Shown in pieces: positions 44,136 to 53,473 of a stretch of DNA of 64,000 nucleotides. The stretch covers positions 536,763 through 600,762 of the forward strand of contig BPGU01000003.1 of the NCBI GenBank assembly GCA_026003195.1, read 5' to 3'. This DNA is from Armatimonadota bacterium. Its GTDB lineage: Bacteria; Armatimonadota; HRBIN16. The position numbers were made by a program, and so were the translations under genes. The notes below the pieces were generated by a model, which saw only the letters and a list, made by a program, of their open reading frames with translations, was not told where the DNA came from and did not search any database. Numbering within the stretch: the stretch's first letter is position 1; each line of letters starts with the position of its first letter.

Positions 44136-45047
44136 ATGCGGCAAGCGTTTGGAGGGGAGTGGACCCAGAGGAAGTTAGCGGTTCTGGAAAAGTACCTGAA
44201 GGCGTATATGACCATCATGAGGCGCAATCCGACCGCCAGCAAAACTTTTCGTGTAACCTATCTCGATGGCTTTGCGGGTTCAGGTATCCGTTACTCACCT
44301 GCACAAGAGGATACACTTGAGGTTTCTGCGCCCTGGGCTGAGGATTTCAGTGAAGCTGATGTTAGAGAGTTTCACAAAGGGAGCCCCAGGGTTGCGCTTG
44401 AGCTGGATTTGCCAAATCTCAAACCATTCGACCACTATATCTTTGTGGAGAAAAATCGCAATTGGGTCAGGGAGCTCAGATCACTTCAGCAGGAGTTTCC
44501 AGACCGTGATATCCAAATCGTGGAAGGGGATTGTAACGAATATATCCGCAAATGGTGTAGCTCCCTGCAATGGAATGACCGCGCCCTTGTTTTCCTCGAC
44601 CCATACGGTATGCAGGTAGAATGGAGAACACTGGAAACGCTAGCCAAAACAGAGAAGGTTGACTTGTGGCTTTTAGTTCCGCTGGGCAGCGCAATCATGC
44701 GCTTGCTTGTTCGTAGACAACCTCCTCCTGAAAGCTGGCAAAAAAGGCTGAATGACCTGTTCGGTACGGAGGCATGGCTCGAACATTTCTACCAGGCGAC
44801 CGCTGTTCAAACTCTCTTTGGAGACGAGGAAGAAATCATCCGTACTGCTACCTTTGATACGGTGACCCAGTTCTTTGTACAGCGATTGCAAGGCGTCTTT
44901 AAAGGTGTTCTCGATCAGCCTGCTGTTCTGAGGAATAGCAAGAATATACCGTTGTATGTTCTCTGCTTCGCTGCGAGCAATCCGAAGGGTGCACCTACTG
45001 CCGTCAAGATTGCCAGAGATATTGCGGAGGGGCTTCATGGCTCTTAA
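44136..45047 (+). CDS. tcmP: TcmP-family protein (three-Cys-motif partner)
   Basis: A 303-residue protein matching the three-Cys-motif partner family: [54 protein letters not shown] and [21 protein letters not shown] and LDPYGMQ resemble SAM-binding and catalytic loops of methyltransferases. ATG 44136 has CGGAGG upstream. The gene overlaps the next (DUF5131) by 11 nt; the pair is a fixed association in other genomes. Function is unknown. It is divergent from the phage head operon. Confidence 0.86.
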   Translation: MRQAFGGEWTQRKLAVLEKYLKAYMTIMRRNPTASKTFRVTYLDGFAGSGIRYSPAQEDTLEVSAPWAEDFSEADVREFHKGSPRVALELDLPNLKPFDHYIFVEKNRNWVRELRSLQQEFPDRDIQIVEGDCNEYIRKWCSSLQWNDRALVFLDPYGMQVEWRTLETLAKTEKVDLWLLVPLGSAIMRLLVRRQPPPESWQKRLNDLFGTEAWLEHFYQATAVQTLFGDEEEIIRTATFDTVTQFFVQRLQGVFKGVLDQPAVLRNSKNIPLYVLCFAASNPKGAPTAVKIARDIAEGLHGS

Positions 45048-45756
45048 TAGCCGAATCGAGTGGACAGAAAGCACGTGGAACCCTGTAACTGGCTGCACCA
45101 AAGTCAGTCAGGGGTGTAAACACTGCTATGCGGAGCGTCTCGCGCTCAGGCTGCAACGGATGGGCGTAGAGAGGTATCGTAATGGCTTTAAGGTCACCCT
45201 GCATGAAGACCTGCTCGACCTGCCCAGACGCTGGCGCGAGCCACGTATTATCTTTGTCAACTCCATGAGTGACCTCTTTCACGAAGAGGTGCCCTTCTGG
45301 TTCATCGAGCGTGTTTTCGCTACTATGCGGGACTGTGACCATCATATCTTTCAGGTGCTTACCAAGCGTTCTGCACGCCTTCGGGAACTGGCTCCACAAT
45401 TGCCATGGACGTCTAACATTTGGGCTGGTGTGAGCGTGGAAAATCCACAGATGTTCTTCCGTATTCATGACCTGTTACAGACGCCCGCGCAGGTGAAGTT
45501 CCTGTCGTGTGAACCCCTTTTGGCTCCATTGCCCAACCTGCCCCTACAGGGTATTGATTGGGTGATTGTCGGTGGCGAATCGGGACCGGATGCCCGTCTC
45601 ATGCAGCCCGAATGGGTGCGCGACATCCGCGACCAGTGCCGTGCCGCAGGAGTAGCTTTCTTCTTCAAGCAGTGGGGTGGAGTGCGCAAGGAACTCAATG
45701 GGCGTATCCTAGACGGACGCACCCACGACGAAATGCCTGCATCCCTGCTGAGGTAA
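45037..45756 (+). CDS. DUF5131 / phage Gp37-Gp68 family protein
   Basis: A 239-residue protein with three Cys in C-x6-C-x2-C (Cys20, Cys27, Cys30, in [15 protein letters not shown]), which is the 'three-Cys motif' and resembles a radical-SAM cluster site. Further marks are [42 protein letters not shown] and [25 protein letters not shown]. It is the usual partner of TcmP and its start lies within the tcmP 3' end. Its chemistry has not been shown, to my knowledge. Homologues occur in phages and plasmids. Confidence 0.88.
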   Translation: MALNSRIEWTESTWNPVTGCTKVSQGCKHCYAERLALRLQRMGVERYRNGFKVTLHEDLLDLPRRWREPRIIFVNSMSDLFHEEVPFWFIERVFATMRDCDHHIFQVLTKRSARLRELAPQLPWTSNIWAGVSVENPQMFFRIHDLLQTPAQVKFLSCEPLLAPLPNLPLQGIDWVIVGGESGPDARLMQPEWVRDIRDQCRAAGVAFFFKQWGGVRKELNGRILDGRTHDEMPASLLR

Positions 45757-45762
45757 TGTAAC

Positions 45763-47385
45763 ATGACCCAAACCAACACCCTCTACTACGGCGATAACCT
45801 CGACATCCTGCGCAAACGGGTGCAGGATGAAACCGTAGACCTCATCTATCTCGACCCGCCTTTCAACAGCGCACGCGACTATAACGTGCTCTTCCGCGAG
45901 CAGTCGGGAGAACCCGCACAGGCGCAAATCAAAGCCTTCACCGACACCTGGCAGTGGAGCGAGCGCGCCTACGTGCAGTTCTGCGAAGAGTGCCCCAAAC
46001 CCGCCCTTGTGGAACTGTTGCAGGGCTTCGTCAAAACGCTGGGGCGCAACGATGTCACCGCCTACCTCGTTATGATGGCGCCGCGCCTGATGGAACTGCA
46101 CCGAGTGCTCAAGCGCACGGGCAGTCTCTACCTGCACTGCGACCCCACCGCCAGCCACTACCTCAAGGTGATGCTCGACGTCATCTTCGGTGCGCGCAAC
46201 TTCAAAAACGAGATTATCTGGCAGAGGATAACATCCAAAGGCAACGTTCAGCGAAAGTTCGGAGCTGTCCATGATGTTCTTCTATACTATGCGAAGCAGC
46301 GTGGGAGCGAAACGTGGAATCAGGTTTACCGTCCATTACGCGAGGAGTACGCCAGCTCGTTCTACCGCTATGTGGAGGAAGGCACAGGACGCAGGTACAG
46401 CTTGGGCGATTTGACAGCCCCTATGCAACGTGCATCGCGGGGGCAGATATACGAATGGCGAGGAATAACACCGCCACCAACGAGGTGCTGGGTCTACTCG
46501 AAAGAGAAGATGGACGAGCTGTATGCTGCAGGAAGGATTGTCTTCACAAAAAATGGATTTCCTCGCTACAAACGCTATTTGGACGAAGTGTCGGGCGAGA
46601 AAGTACCTGATATCTGGGATGACATCTTTCAACTATCAACTAAAGAAGCCCTCGGCTACCCTACCCAAAAACCCCTCGCCCTGCTGGAGCGAATCATTCT
46701 CGCCTCCAGTAACGAGGACGACGTAGTGTTAGACCCCTTCTGCGGATGCGGAACCGCCATCGTCGCCGCGCAGAAGCTCCAGCGCCGCTGGATAGGCATC
46801 GACATCACCCACCTCGCCATCGCCCTCATCAAATACCGCCTCGCCGATATGTTTGACCTGCGTGAGGGCAAAGACTACCAGGTGGTCGGCGAACCCACTA
46901 CCGTTGAGGATGCCCGCACCCTTGCCCACCACGACCGCGATGAGTTCCAGCGATGGGCAATCGGGCTTATCCCACGCGCACGCCCCTATCAAGACAAAAA
47001 AGGTGCGGACACCGGCATCGACGGCGTGCTCTTCTTCAAAGACGACCCGTCCGACCCCAAGAAAGTGGTGATTCAGGTCAAAAGCGGGCACGTAAGCGTC
47101 AAGGACATTCGCGACTTCCGCGGCGTCATCGAGCGCGAGAAGGCAACGCTCGGCTTGTTCGTCACCCTGTGCGAACCCACCCGCGCCATGCTCACCGAGG
47201 CGCAGAGCACTGGCTTCTACATTACCCCGCTGGGCAGGCTGCACCTGCCCCGCCTGCAGATTCGCACCATCGAGCAACTCCTGCGCGGCGAAGGTTTCCA
47301 GATACCCGGTGCGGCGATGTTGATGGGAGTCTCCCGCGCCGATCGTGTGCAGCAAGAAGTCTGGCAGGGAGAGCTGGAGATGTGA
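45763..47385 (+). CDS. Methyltransferase-Mrr endonuclease fusion (single-chain R-M-like)
   Basis: A 540-residue protein. The N-terminal part is a beta-type amino-methyltransferase (motif IV DPPFNS, Asp31; SAM motif DPFCGCGT, Asp324) like Type III Mod or N6-adenine enzymes. The C-terminal domain has the Mrr-type PD-(D/E)xK pattern: DEFQRWAIGL, Asp420 in GIDGVLFF, and Gln438-Val-Lys440 (IQVKSG). Methylation and restriction may thus be in one chain, or the Mrr domain may cut modified DNA. It begins 6 nt after the DUF5131 gene in the same direction. The base it methylates and its target are unknown. Confidence 0.85.
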   Translation: MTQTNTLYYGDNLDILRKRVQDETVDLIYLDPPFNSARDYNVLFREQSGEPAQAQIKAFTDTWQWSERAYVQFCEECPKPALVELLQGFVKTLGRNDVTAYLVMMAPRLMELHRVLKRTGSLYLHCDPTASHYLKVMLDVIFGARNFKNEIIWQRITSKGNVQRKFGAVHDVLLYYAKQRGSETWNQVYRPLREEYASSFYRYVEEGTGRRYSLGDLTAPMQRASRGQIYEWRGITPPPTRCWVYSKEKMDELYAAGRIVFTKNGFPRYKRYLDEVSGEKVPDIWDDIFQLSTKEALGYPTQKPLALLERIILASSNEDDVVLDPFCGCGTAIVAAQKLQRRWIGIDITHLAIALIKYRLADMFDLREGKDYQVVGEPTTVEDARTLAHHDRDEFQRWAIGLIPRARPYQDKKGADTGIDGVLFFKDDPSDPKKVVIQVKSGHVSVKDIRDFRGVIEREKATLGLFVTLCEPTRAMLTEAQSTGFYITPLGRLHLPRLQIRTIEQLLRGEGFQIPGAAMLMGVSRADRVQQEVWQGELEM

Positions 47386-48110
47386 CCGGGTGGACGGTCG
47401 CTGTTCTGTCCTCCGGCGCACAGGGCTGTTTTGGTACTGCAACTCTAAGTTTCGTTGATCACGAAGAGCATCAGCGAAGCAATCCCCCACCTGTTCGCGG
47501 TTCGCAATGACACCCTCGCATTATGCTCTCACGGCTCAAGCCGTTCCCTCGCAAACCACATCCAGCCAGCGAAGGCTGGCTTCGTCTGAAAGGGTGCGGC
47601 TTCAGCCGCAAACGCTCAACCATTTCTCTCACGGCTCAAGCCGTTCCCTCACAAACCATATTCAGCCAGCGAAGGCTGGCTTCGTCTGAAAGGGTGCGGC
47701 TTCAGCCGCAAACGCTCAACCATTTCTCTCACGGCTCAAGCCGTTCCCTCACAAACCATATTCAGCCAGCGAAGACTGGCTTCGTTTGAAAGGGTGCGGC
47801 TTCAGCCGCAAACGCTCACGGATATCCTTCGCTTGCGCTCAGAATGGCAGCGAGACAAGACAGCCTCGGCATCATCCCCCATGCATATCTCGGGAAAGCA
47901 CCAGCAGGGGGTCAAAGCGGATAAGGCTTCATCGGAACAGCGGCAGCCCCCCCACCAAAACACAGGGGCTTTGCCCTCGTCGTAGCCGGGCTTCTCGGTG
48001 AAAGAAAGGGTGACGATGGGTGGTTGGAGAGATACGCTCCGTCATGACTCTCCAGCCGTGAGGTATCACAGACTGTTGTCGGGGGAACCCATAGAAGTGA
48101 TGGGGCGACT
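47386..48110. repeat. Gene-free region with 3 x 100-bp tandem repeat and flanking repeats
   Basis: Copies lie at 47527-47626, 47627-47726 and 47727-about 47817 with an exact 100-bp period and few differences. Each unit carries three small palindromes: ACGGCT-ca-AGCCGT, GCCAGC-gaag-GCTGGC, and GCGGCT-tc-AGCCGC. There are no unique spacers, so this is not CRISPR. Diverged dispersed-repeat fragments flank it at about 47455-47512 and 47820-47865. The remaining sequence to 48110 shows no gene. Short ORFs here are repeat artefacts. Confidence 0.85.
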
Positions 48111-48410
48111 CTATCTGTGCAGTATGGCGTAAAGCACCAGCCCTACCCAGCCCAGCACGAACAGAGCGCTTAGAAACAACAACACCACACCGATAATCCC
48201 CAGAATATATCCTGCTTCCGCCATGCCGCGCCCCGATTCGGGAGACTCCCCTCGCTCGATAGCCTGACGCTCCGCCTTGCCTAATATCCATGCCGGTATC
48301 GCGAACAATCCCATAGATATCAGCCCCAGTATGCCGAACACCAGCGCGAGAATGGCGCGCGAACCGGGGTACTCCCCCGTACGCATGGGTTTGGGTGGTT
48401 GCACAGACAT
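48111..48410 (-). CDS. Small DUF4190-like membrane protein
   Basis: A 99-residue protein with ATG 48410 after AGGAGGG. Two hydrophobic segments (AILALVFGILGLISMGLFAIPAWILG; GYILGIIGVVLLFLSALFVLGWVGLVLY) flank a charged loop (KAERQAIERGESPESG). This matches DUF4190-type small membrane proteins, whose function is unknown. It sits alone between the repeat region and the ManD-like gene. Confidence 0.8.
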   Translation of the reverse strand: MSVQPPKPMRTGEYPGSRAILALVFGILGLISMGLFAIPAWILGKAERQAIERGESPESGRGMAEAGYILGIIGVVLLFLSALFVLGWVGLVLYAILHR

Positions 48411-48496
48411 TGCGTATCGTCCCTCCTGCGATCGCTCATTGAATGAGACACAGGACAAGCATCAGAGGTTGCAACAATGCCGGTAGTCCGTGAACC

Positions 48497-48568
48497 TTCT
48501 GGAGGGGCACGCTCCGCCGTTGACCGCGACGCGGAAGATGCCACAGAGCGCGTCCCTCCATCCAGAAG
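48497..48568. repeat. Long imperfect palindrome
   Basis: TTCTGGAGGGGCACGCTC is matched about 30 nt later by the complement of GAGCGCGTCCCTCCATCCAGAA, giving a 20-bp imperfect stem. It lies between the DUF4190-like gene and the ManD-like gene on the minus strand and could end transcription or be one copy of a dispersed palindromic element. Confidence 0.55.
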
Positions 48569-48580
48569 CCACGTTGAAAC

Positions 48581-49768
48581 TTAATATCGGTGCATCGTGC
48601 CGTCTTCGCGGCGCACGATGGGCATGAACGCCCGCTGATAAGGGTATTTTGCCGCCAGCTGCTCGTTAATGTCCAGCCCGATACCGGGTCGCTCCGGCGG
48701 GTAGGCGTAACCATCCCGAAACTCACAGGCGCCGGGCATCACCTCATACGCCTGCTCGGGGAACGTCACCCATTCCTGCACGCCAAAGTTGGGTATCACC
48801 ATATCCAGGTGCACCGCTGCTGCCTGCGCAATCGGTCCCAGGTCTGCCGCGCCGTGAAAAGCCATCCGCACGCCAAACGTCTCGGCGACCGCAGCGATTT
48901 TGCGCATCTCGGTAATGCCGCCCACGTGCATCGGCGCACAGCGCAGATAGTCTATCCAGCGGTTCTGCAGCAGCGGGAGGGCATCATAGCGGTTGTGTAC
49001 GATTTCACCCATCGCCAGAGGCGTAGTAGAGGCTTGCCGAACCAGAGCGAAGCTGGGTATCTGTTCCGGTGGTAACACATCCTCCAGGAAAAACAACCGG
49101 TACGGCTCCAGCTGCTTCGCCAGCCATGCCGCCTGAACGGGGGTCAGCTGCTCATGCACGTCGTGGCACAGCTCCACCGCGTCGCCCAGCTGCTGGCGCA
49201 GATACTCGAACAGCTTCACGTGTTCCAGCATGTAGGGCGTGGGGTCAAAGTACTGCGTCGGCGGGATGCCCGGGCGTGGCGGTGGCTCCGTACGCACCAT
49301 TCCCGATCCGCCGTATCCGCCTATTTGGGCGCGGATGACCTTATATCCCTTCTCCTGCAGTCTGCGTACGCTTTCCTCCACCTCCTGCGGTGTGCGTCCC
49401 CAGGCGTGTCCATAGCACAGCACTTTGTCTCGAGCCGCTCCGCCCAGCAGCTGATACACCGGCATGTTTGCCAGTTTGCCCTTGATGTCCCACAAGGCGA
49501 TGTCTATCGCGCCGATGGCTGCCGCGTAAACGGGACCACCGCGCCAGTAGGTATGGTGATACAGGAAATACCAGATGTCCTCGATACGTTGCGGGTCCAT
49601 GCCGACGAGCAGATGCGAGCAATGCTCGATCGCCGCAGCCACTGCCAGCTCGCTTCCGTTGAGTGTACCGTCGCCTACGCCGTATACGCCCTCATCGGTC
49701 ATCACCTTTACCAGCACGTAGTTGCGTCCCGGGCAGGTGACGATGACACGCACTTCGGTGATCTTCAT
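48581..49768 (-). CDS. Enolase-superfamily dehydratase, ManD/RspA-like
   Basis: A 395-residue enzyme. It has the ManD/RspA layout: AIGAIDIALWDIKGKLANMPVYQLLGG, a CYGHAWGRT loop, LCHDVHEQ (Asp metal ligand), FLEDVLPPE (Glu), MGEIVHNRYD (Glu) and AFHGAADLGP (His). Sugar-acid dehydration, for example of D-mannonate, is the family reaction. It overlaps the downstream (upstream-transcribed) SDR gene by 4 nt (49765-49768), so the two are coupled. Substrate cannot be told from sequence. Confidence 0.87.
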   Translation of the reverse strand: MKITEVRVIVTCPGRNYVLVKVMTDEGVYGVGDGTLNGSELAVAAAIEHCSHLLVGMDPQRIEDIWYFLYHHTYWRGGPVYAAAIGAIDIALWDIKGKLANMPVYQLLGGAARDKVLCYGHAWGRTPQEVEESVRRLQEKGYKVIRAQIGGYGGSGMVRTEPPPRPGIPPTQYFDPTPYMLEHVKLFEYLRQQLGDAVELCHDVHEQLTPVQAAWLAKQLEPYRLFFLEDVLPPEQIPSFALVRQASTTPLAMGEIVHNRYDALPLLQNRWIDYLRCAPMHVGGITEMRKIAAVAETFGVRMAFHGAADLGPIAQAAAVHLDMVIPNFGVQEWVTFPEQAYEVMPGACEFRDGYAYPPERPGIGLDINEQLAAKYPYQRAFMPIVRREDGTMHRY

Positions 49769-50655
49769 GAGGTGCCTCCTGTCAGGTTCTCTTCGGACAG
49801 CAGATAGCGCGCCTGCCAGCCCAGCTCACGCTCTATTTTCGCGGTGCTGTATAGTGCCTGCCTGCCCTCGATACCTCCCGCCAGCGGCAACCAGTGAGGA
49901 AGGAAGCGGGCAATGAGCTCCTGAGTAGGTTCGGGGCGGTTGGTGAACGGCGCCACCACATAGTAGACGGCAAAATCGGGAGCGTCGTCTGTCTCCAGCG
50001 ACAGCCGAAACGCCTCCGCTGCATCGACTGAGTGCACATAGTGCCACGTGCTGACCAGATAACCCTCGTGGTTCGGACGCTTCAGCTGCTCCAGCGGGCG
50101 GGGGCGATAGTGTTCGAACCAGTCGGGTCGCCAGATGCCACACAGGCGCAGACAATGGGCGCGGATACCGTACGCACTGAAGAAAGCACGGGCGGTTATC
50201 TCGTTCACGTATTTAGACACCGCGTAGTTATCCTGTGGGTCTGCAGGAACTGTCTCGTCGATAGGCAGTTTCGGCAGGGGAAAACCTTTCTCGGAAATAC
50301 GATAGGGTCCCAAACCCAGTGCATTGATACTGCTGGCGAAAGCCACACGCTTCACCCCGTGATACTGTGCCGCCTCGTACAGGTTCCAGGTGCTCACCGT
50401 ATTCGTGGCAAAAGTATGAGGTCCCGCGCCTGCGATAGCTCCCAGGTGCGCGATAGCATCGATGCCCTCAGTAGCGCGAAGACAGTCCTCCTTACTCATC
50501 AGGTCAGCGAGCAAGAACGGCATGTTGCGGCGTACGTCATCGCAGTCCTCCGATAGCGGACGCCTGTCGGTCAGTACAACCTCATGCTCCATGCACAAGC
50601 TCTGTGCTACATACTCTGCCAGATGTCCAGCCCCACCAGTAATCAGAATCCGCAT
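49765..50655 (-). CDS. NAD-dependent extended SDR (epimerase/uronate dehydrogenase-like)
   Basis: A 296-residue Rossmann enzyme. ATG 50655 follows GGGGGAGAG. The N-terminal LITGGAGHLAEYVAQ binds NAD, an ASSINALG serine and the YAVSK catalytic Tyr-Lys pair are clear, and ADLMSKEDC / HLGAIAGAG are as in UDP-sugar epimerases and uronate dehydrogenases. Coupled with the ManD-like dehydratase it suggests oxidation of a sugar to an acid followed by dehydration. Substrate unknown. Confidence 0.88.
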   Translation of the reverse strand: MRILITGGAGHLAEYVAQSLCMEHEVVLTDRRPLSEDCDDVRRNMPFLLADLMSKEDCLRATEGIDAIAHLGAIAGAGPHTFATNTVSTWNLYEAAQYHGVKRVAFASSINALGLGPYRISEKGFPLPKLPIDETVPADPQDNYAVSKYVNEITARAFFSAYGIRAHCLRLCGIWRPDWFEHYRPRPLEQLKRPNHEGYLVSTWHYVHSVDAAEAFRLSLETDDAPDFAVYYVVAPFTNRPEPTQELIARFLPHWLPLAGGIEGRQALYSTAKIERELGWQARYLLSEENLTGGTS

Positions 50656-50759
50656 GCCATCTCTCCCCCTATACAGGCTACAGCAACCTGTTTCGAGGCG
50701 GTCCCCGCCTTTCCTTCCGGCAGGAGAAACCTCCTCTCGCGCGGAATCGAAGAGGCGCA

Positions 50760-51668
50760 ATGGCTACCGCAAAAAGAGACTGGTACCCTTCCCGCTTTGC
50801 CCTGCTGCTCACCTGTGTACCGCATCTGGGTGAGCGCCAAATCGCCCAGGTACTGCACCAGTGGGCACGTTCACGCATGTCTGCAGACGAGTTCCTCGCG
50901 ACGCCTGTGGAACGACTGCAGCAAGAGTGGGGGCTCTCACCCCAGGCAGCCGCTGCGCTAAGGGAGTCCGACCCCGCATGGTGGAAACAGTTTGTGGAGA
51001 TGGATACCCTTGTGCGCCGATATGGGGTGCAGGTGCTCACCGCGCAACATCGGCTCTACCCGCTCGCGCTGGAATCCTTCTGTGAGTTCCCCCCACCGGT
51101 GCTCTTCGCGCAGGGGCAGATAGGATTATTGCAGCACGGCTGGAGATTCGCCGTAGCGTGTTCGCGCGATGCGCCCCATCTGGCTCTGGAAGCGGTGGAT
51201 GAAATCACCCAGCAAGTCATCCGCGAAGGCGGTATCCCCGTCACCGGGCACAATACCCCTCCCTATCAGCGCGTGGCTCTGGCGGCGATTCGGCAAGAAA
51301 AGCCCTCTGTCACGGTGCTGGACAGGGGATTGATAGAGGCGCTGGGCGAAGGGCTGAACCGACCGCTGTTTCCCGCCGCGCGCCTGTACGAGCTGGAGTT
51401 CCGCACCGACCGTGATCTGGTGCTCTCGCCTTTTCCTCTACAGGCGGGTTGTCTGGGCTTGCACAACCAGCGGCGCGATGAGCTGGTGTTCGCGCTGGCA
51501 GACGTGATCTTTGCGGTGTGGGTGCGGGCAGGCGGTGTGATGGAAAGGCTCTGCCTGCGAGCCAGAGAACTGGGCAAGCGCATCGAAGTGTGGAAAGCGC
51601 CAGACGGCACGTTATCGGAGGGGGTGAGGCGTCTCTTGCAGGCAACAACCACCGAGAACGAGGGATAG
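50760..51668 (+). CDS. DprA/Smf-like protein, degenerate
   Basis: A 302-residue protein resembling DprA (DNA-processing protein A): an N-terminal helix-hairpin-like region and a Rossmann core (FAVACSRDAPHLALEAVDEITQQVIREGGIPVTGHNT). The usual GSR of the DprA phosphate loop is CSR (134-136), and several conserved Gly positions differ. It lacks the C-terminal winged-helix. It may be a diverged paralogue with altered nucleic-acid binding. DprA-like genes frequently neighbour restriction-modification or defence loci; a PmeII-like system lies 170 nt downstream. Confidence 0.75.
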   Translation: MATAKRDWYPSRFALLLTCVPHLGERQIAQVLHQWARSRMSADEFLATPVERLQQEWGLSPQAAAALRESDPAWWKQFVEMDTLVRRYGVQVLTAQHRLYPLALESFCEFPPPVLFAQGQIGLLQHGWRFAVACSRDAPHLALEAVDEITQQVIREGGIPVTGHNTPPYQRVALAAIRQEKPSVTVLDRGLIEALGEGLNRPLFPAARLYELEFRTDRDLVLSPFPLQAGCLGLHNQRRDELVFALADVIFAVWVRAGGVMERLCLRARELGKRIEVWKAPDGTLSEGVRRLLQATTTENEG

Positions 51669-51688
51669 GAGTATAATAGAAGTGCTCT

Positions 51689-51827
<139 letters not shown>

Positions 51828-51837
51828 AGCAGAAACT

Positions 51838-52725
51838 ATGTGCGCAAAAGGCGGGCTCGAAAGATTTATCAATCAGATTGTGGAAGGCGATTGTCGCGAA
51901 CTGCTCCCGCAGTTGCCCGACGAATGCGTAGACCTTATTGTCACCTCGCCTCCATACGCTGACCAGCGCAAGCATATCTACGGTGGAGTCCATCCCGACG
52001 AATACGTAGATTGGTTTTTGCCTATCTCTGCCGAGCTCAAACGTGTGCTAAAGCCTACCGGCTCCTTCGTGCTGAACATTAAAGAGCGTGTGGTCAACGG
52101 GGAGCGGCATACCTACGTGATCGAACTCATCCTGAGAATGCGCGAGCAGGGGTGGCTATGGACGGAAGAGTACATCTGGCACAAGAAAAATACCTACCCC
52201 GGTAAATGGCCTAACCGTTTCCGCGATGCCTGGGAACGTTGTCTGCACTTCACCAAGCAGAAGCAGTTCAAGATGTTTCAGGAGGCAGTGATGGTGCCCA
52301 TGGGCGACTGGCGTCACGCTCGCTTGCGCAAGCTGAGCGAAAACGACCTGCGTCGGGACGTGTCGCGGGTGGGCAGTGGCTTCGGTAAGAGGGTGGCGAA
52401 CTGGATTGGCAGAGAGCTGGCTTACCCAACGAACGTACTGCACATGGCAACCGAATGTTACAACCGCAACCACGCAGCGACCTTTCCTGTGGACCTGCCT
52501 GCCTGGTTCATCAAGCTGTTTACCGAACCGGGCGACCTGGTGTTGGACCCGTTCATGGGTTCAGGAACAACGGCGGTCGCCTGTGTCCGCTTAGGGCGTA
52601 AGTATATTGGCTTTGAGTGGAACCCGGAATACGTGCAGGTAGCTCGTGAAAGGGTGGCGAAAGAATCCAGCCAGCCAAACCTGTACACCTTTGCCGAAGA
52701 GAGGGCGGAGTATGAACCCCAGTGA
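51838..52725 (+). CDS. Type II DNA methyltransferase (N4-cytosine/N6-adenine type)
   Basis: A 295-residue enzyme with ATG 51838 after AAGGAG. Motif IV is TSPPY (36-40), the SAM motif DPFMGSGTT starts at Asp237, and YIGFEWNPEYVQVA follows. SPPY suggests N4-cytosine methylation, not proven. Its 3' end overlaps the restriction-enzyme gene by 14 nt, a normal arrangement for a Type II modification-restriction pair. It protects the host from the adjacent endonuclease. Confidence 0.9.
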   Translation: MCAKGGLERFINQIVEGDCRELLPQLPDECVDLIVTSPPYADQRKHIYGGVHPDEYVDWFLPISAELKRVLKPTGSFVLNIKERVVNGERHTYVIELILRMREQGWLWTEEYIWHKKNTYPGKWPNRFRDAWERCLHFTKQKQFKMFQEAVMVPMGDWRHARLRKLSENDLRRDVSRVGSGFGKRVANWIGRELAYPTNVLHMATECYNRNHAATFPVDLPAWFIKLFTEPGDLVLDPFMGSGTTAVACVRLGRKYIGFEWNPEYVQVARERVAKESSQPNLYTFAEERAEYEPQ

Positions 52726-53473
52726 ACTGGAGGAGCTGGTTAAGCAGGGATTGGAGCGATTTTACGAACGGCGTATCGCGAATCTTTCCCGTCTTCAATT
52801 GTTGGATGTGCTCAAACGCAAGAACCCTTATCTATTACGTGCCGTTGGCATCTCCTCCGCTGCTGAGCTTGTACAGGACCTGCTGAAACAGCATATTCTT
52901 GCTTCTGATGAAACCATTTTTGGAGACGCCTTTGTCGAACCGATTGCCCTGGCTGTTAGCGGAGGGAAAAAGTCTTCTGCAGAGGGAGTAGACATCGAGG
53001 TAGAGGATGACACCTCTTACAAGGCGATTTCTGTCAAGTCTGGTCCCAACATCTTTAACTCCAGTCAGGTGCGCAAGATGAATGAACAGTTCGACTCGCT
53101 AAAACGACGATTGGACCAGTATCTACGCCAGGTGCGAAAGCACTTTGATCCTATTTTGGGAGCAGCCTACGGTAAAAAAGACCTGCCTCCAAACAAAAGC
53201 CGCTCCTACCGTCATATCGCTGGACAAACCTTTTGGGAAGAGCTTACTGGTGACCCCGACTTCTATCTCAAGCTGATCCGACTGATGAAAGATTACCCGG
53301 AGGAGCACAGGAAAAGGTTTGAGATGGAGTTAAACAAGGCGACGAACCGTTTCGTGCGTGACCTGTTGAATGAATTCGCTGAGATGGACGGTACGCTCAA
53401 TTGGGAGAAACTGGCGGAGTATAACAGTGGAAAACATCGGTGGAAACGAGCACACGGAGGACATACCGAATGA
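52712..53473 (+). CDS. PmeII-family Type II restriction endonuclease
   Basis: A 253-residue protein with ATG 52712 after GGAG. It resembles the PmeII family: LSRLQLLDVLKRKNPYLLRAVGISSAAELV, DETIFGDAFVEPIALAVSGGKKSSAEGVDIEVE, and SVKSGPNIFNSSQVRKMNEQF. The catalytic pattern looks like Asp94 then x-Val-Lys109 of a PD-(D/E)xK fold. It follows the methyltransferase with a 14-nt overlap. Recognition sequence unknown. Its last codons contain the ribosome site of the class II aldolase gene, whose start overlaps its stop. Confidence 0.84.
   Translation: MNPSELEELVKQGLERFYERRIANLSRLQLLDVLKRKNPYLLRAVGISSAAELVQDLLKQHILASDETIFGDAFVEPIALAVSGGKKSSAEGVDIEVEDDTSYKAISVKSGPNIFNSSQVRKMNEQFDSLKRRLDQYLRQVRKHFDPILGAAYGKKDLPPNKSRSYRHIAGQTFWEELTGDPDFYLKLIRLMKDYPEEHRKRFEMELNKATNRFVRDLLNEFAEMDGTLNWEKLAEYNSGKHRWKRAHGGHTE

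Noticed and set aside
47527-47817. Tandem repeat considered as a CRISPR array
   Set aside because: Period is exactly 100 bp with no unique spacers, units are palindrome-rich and there are no cas genes.
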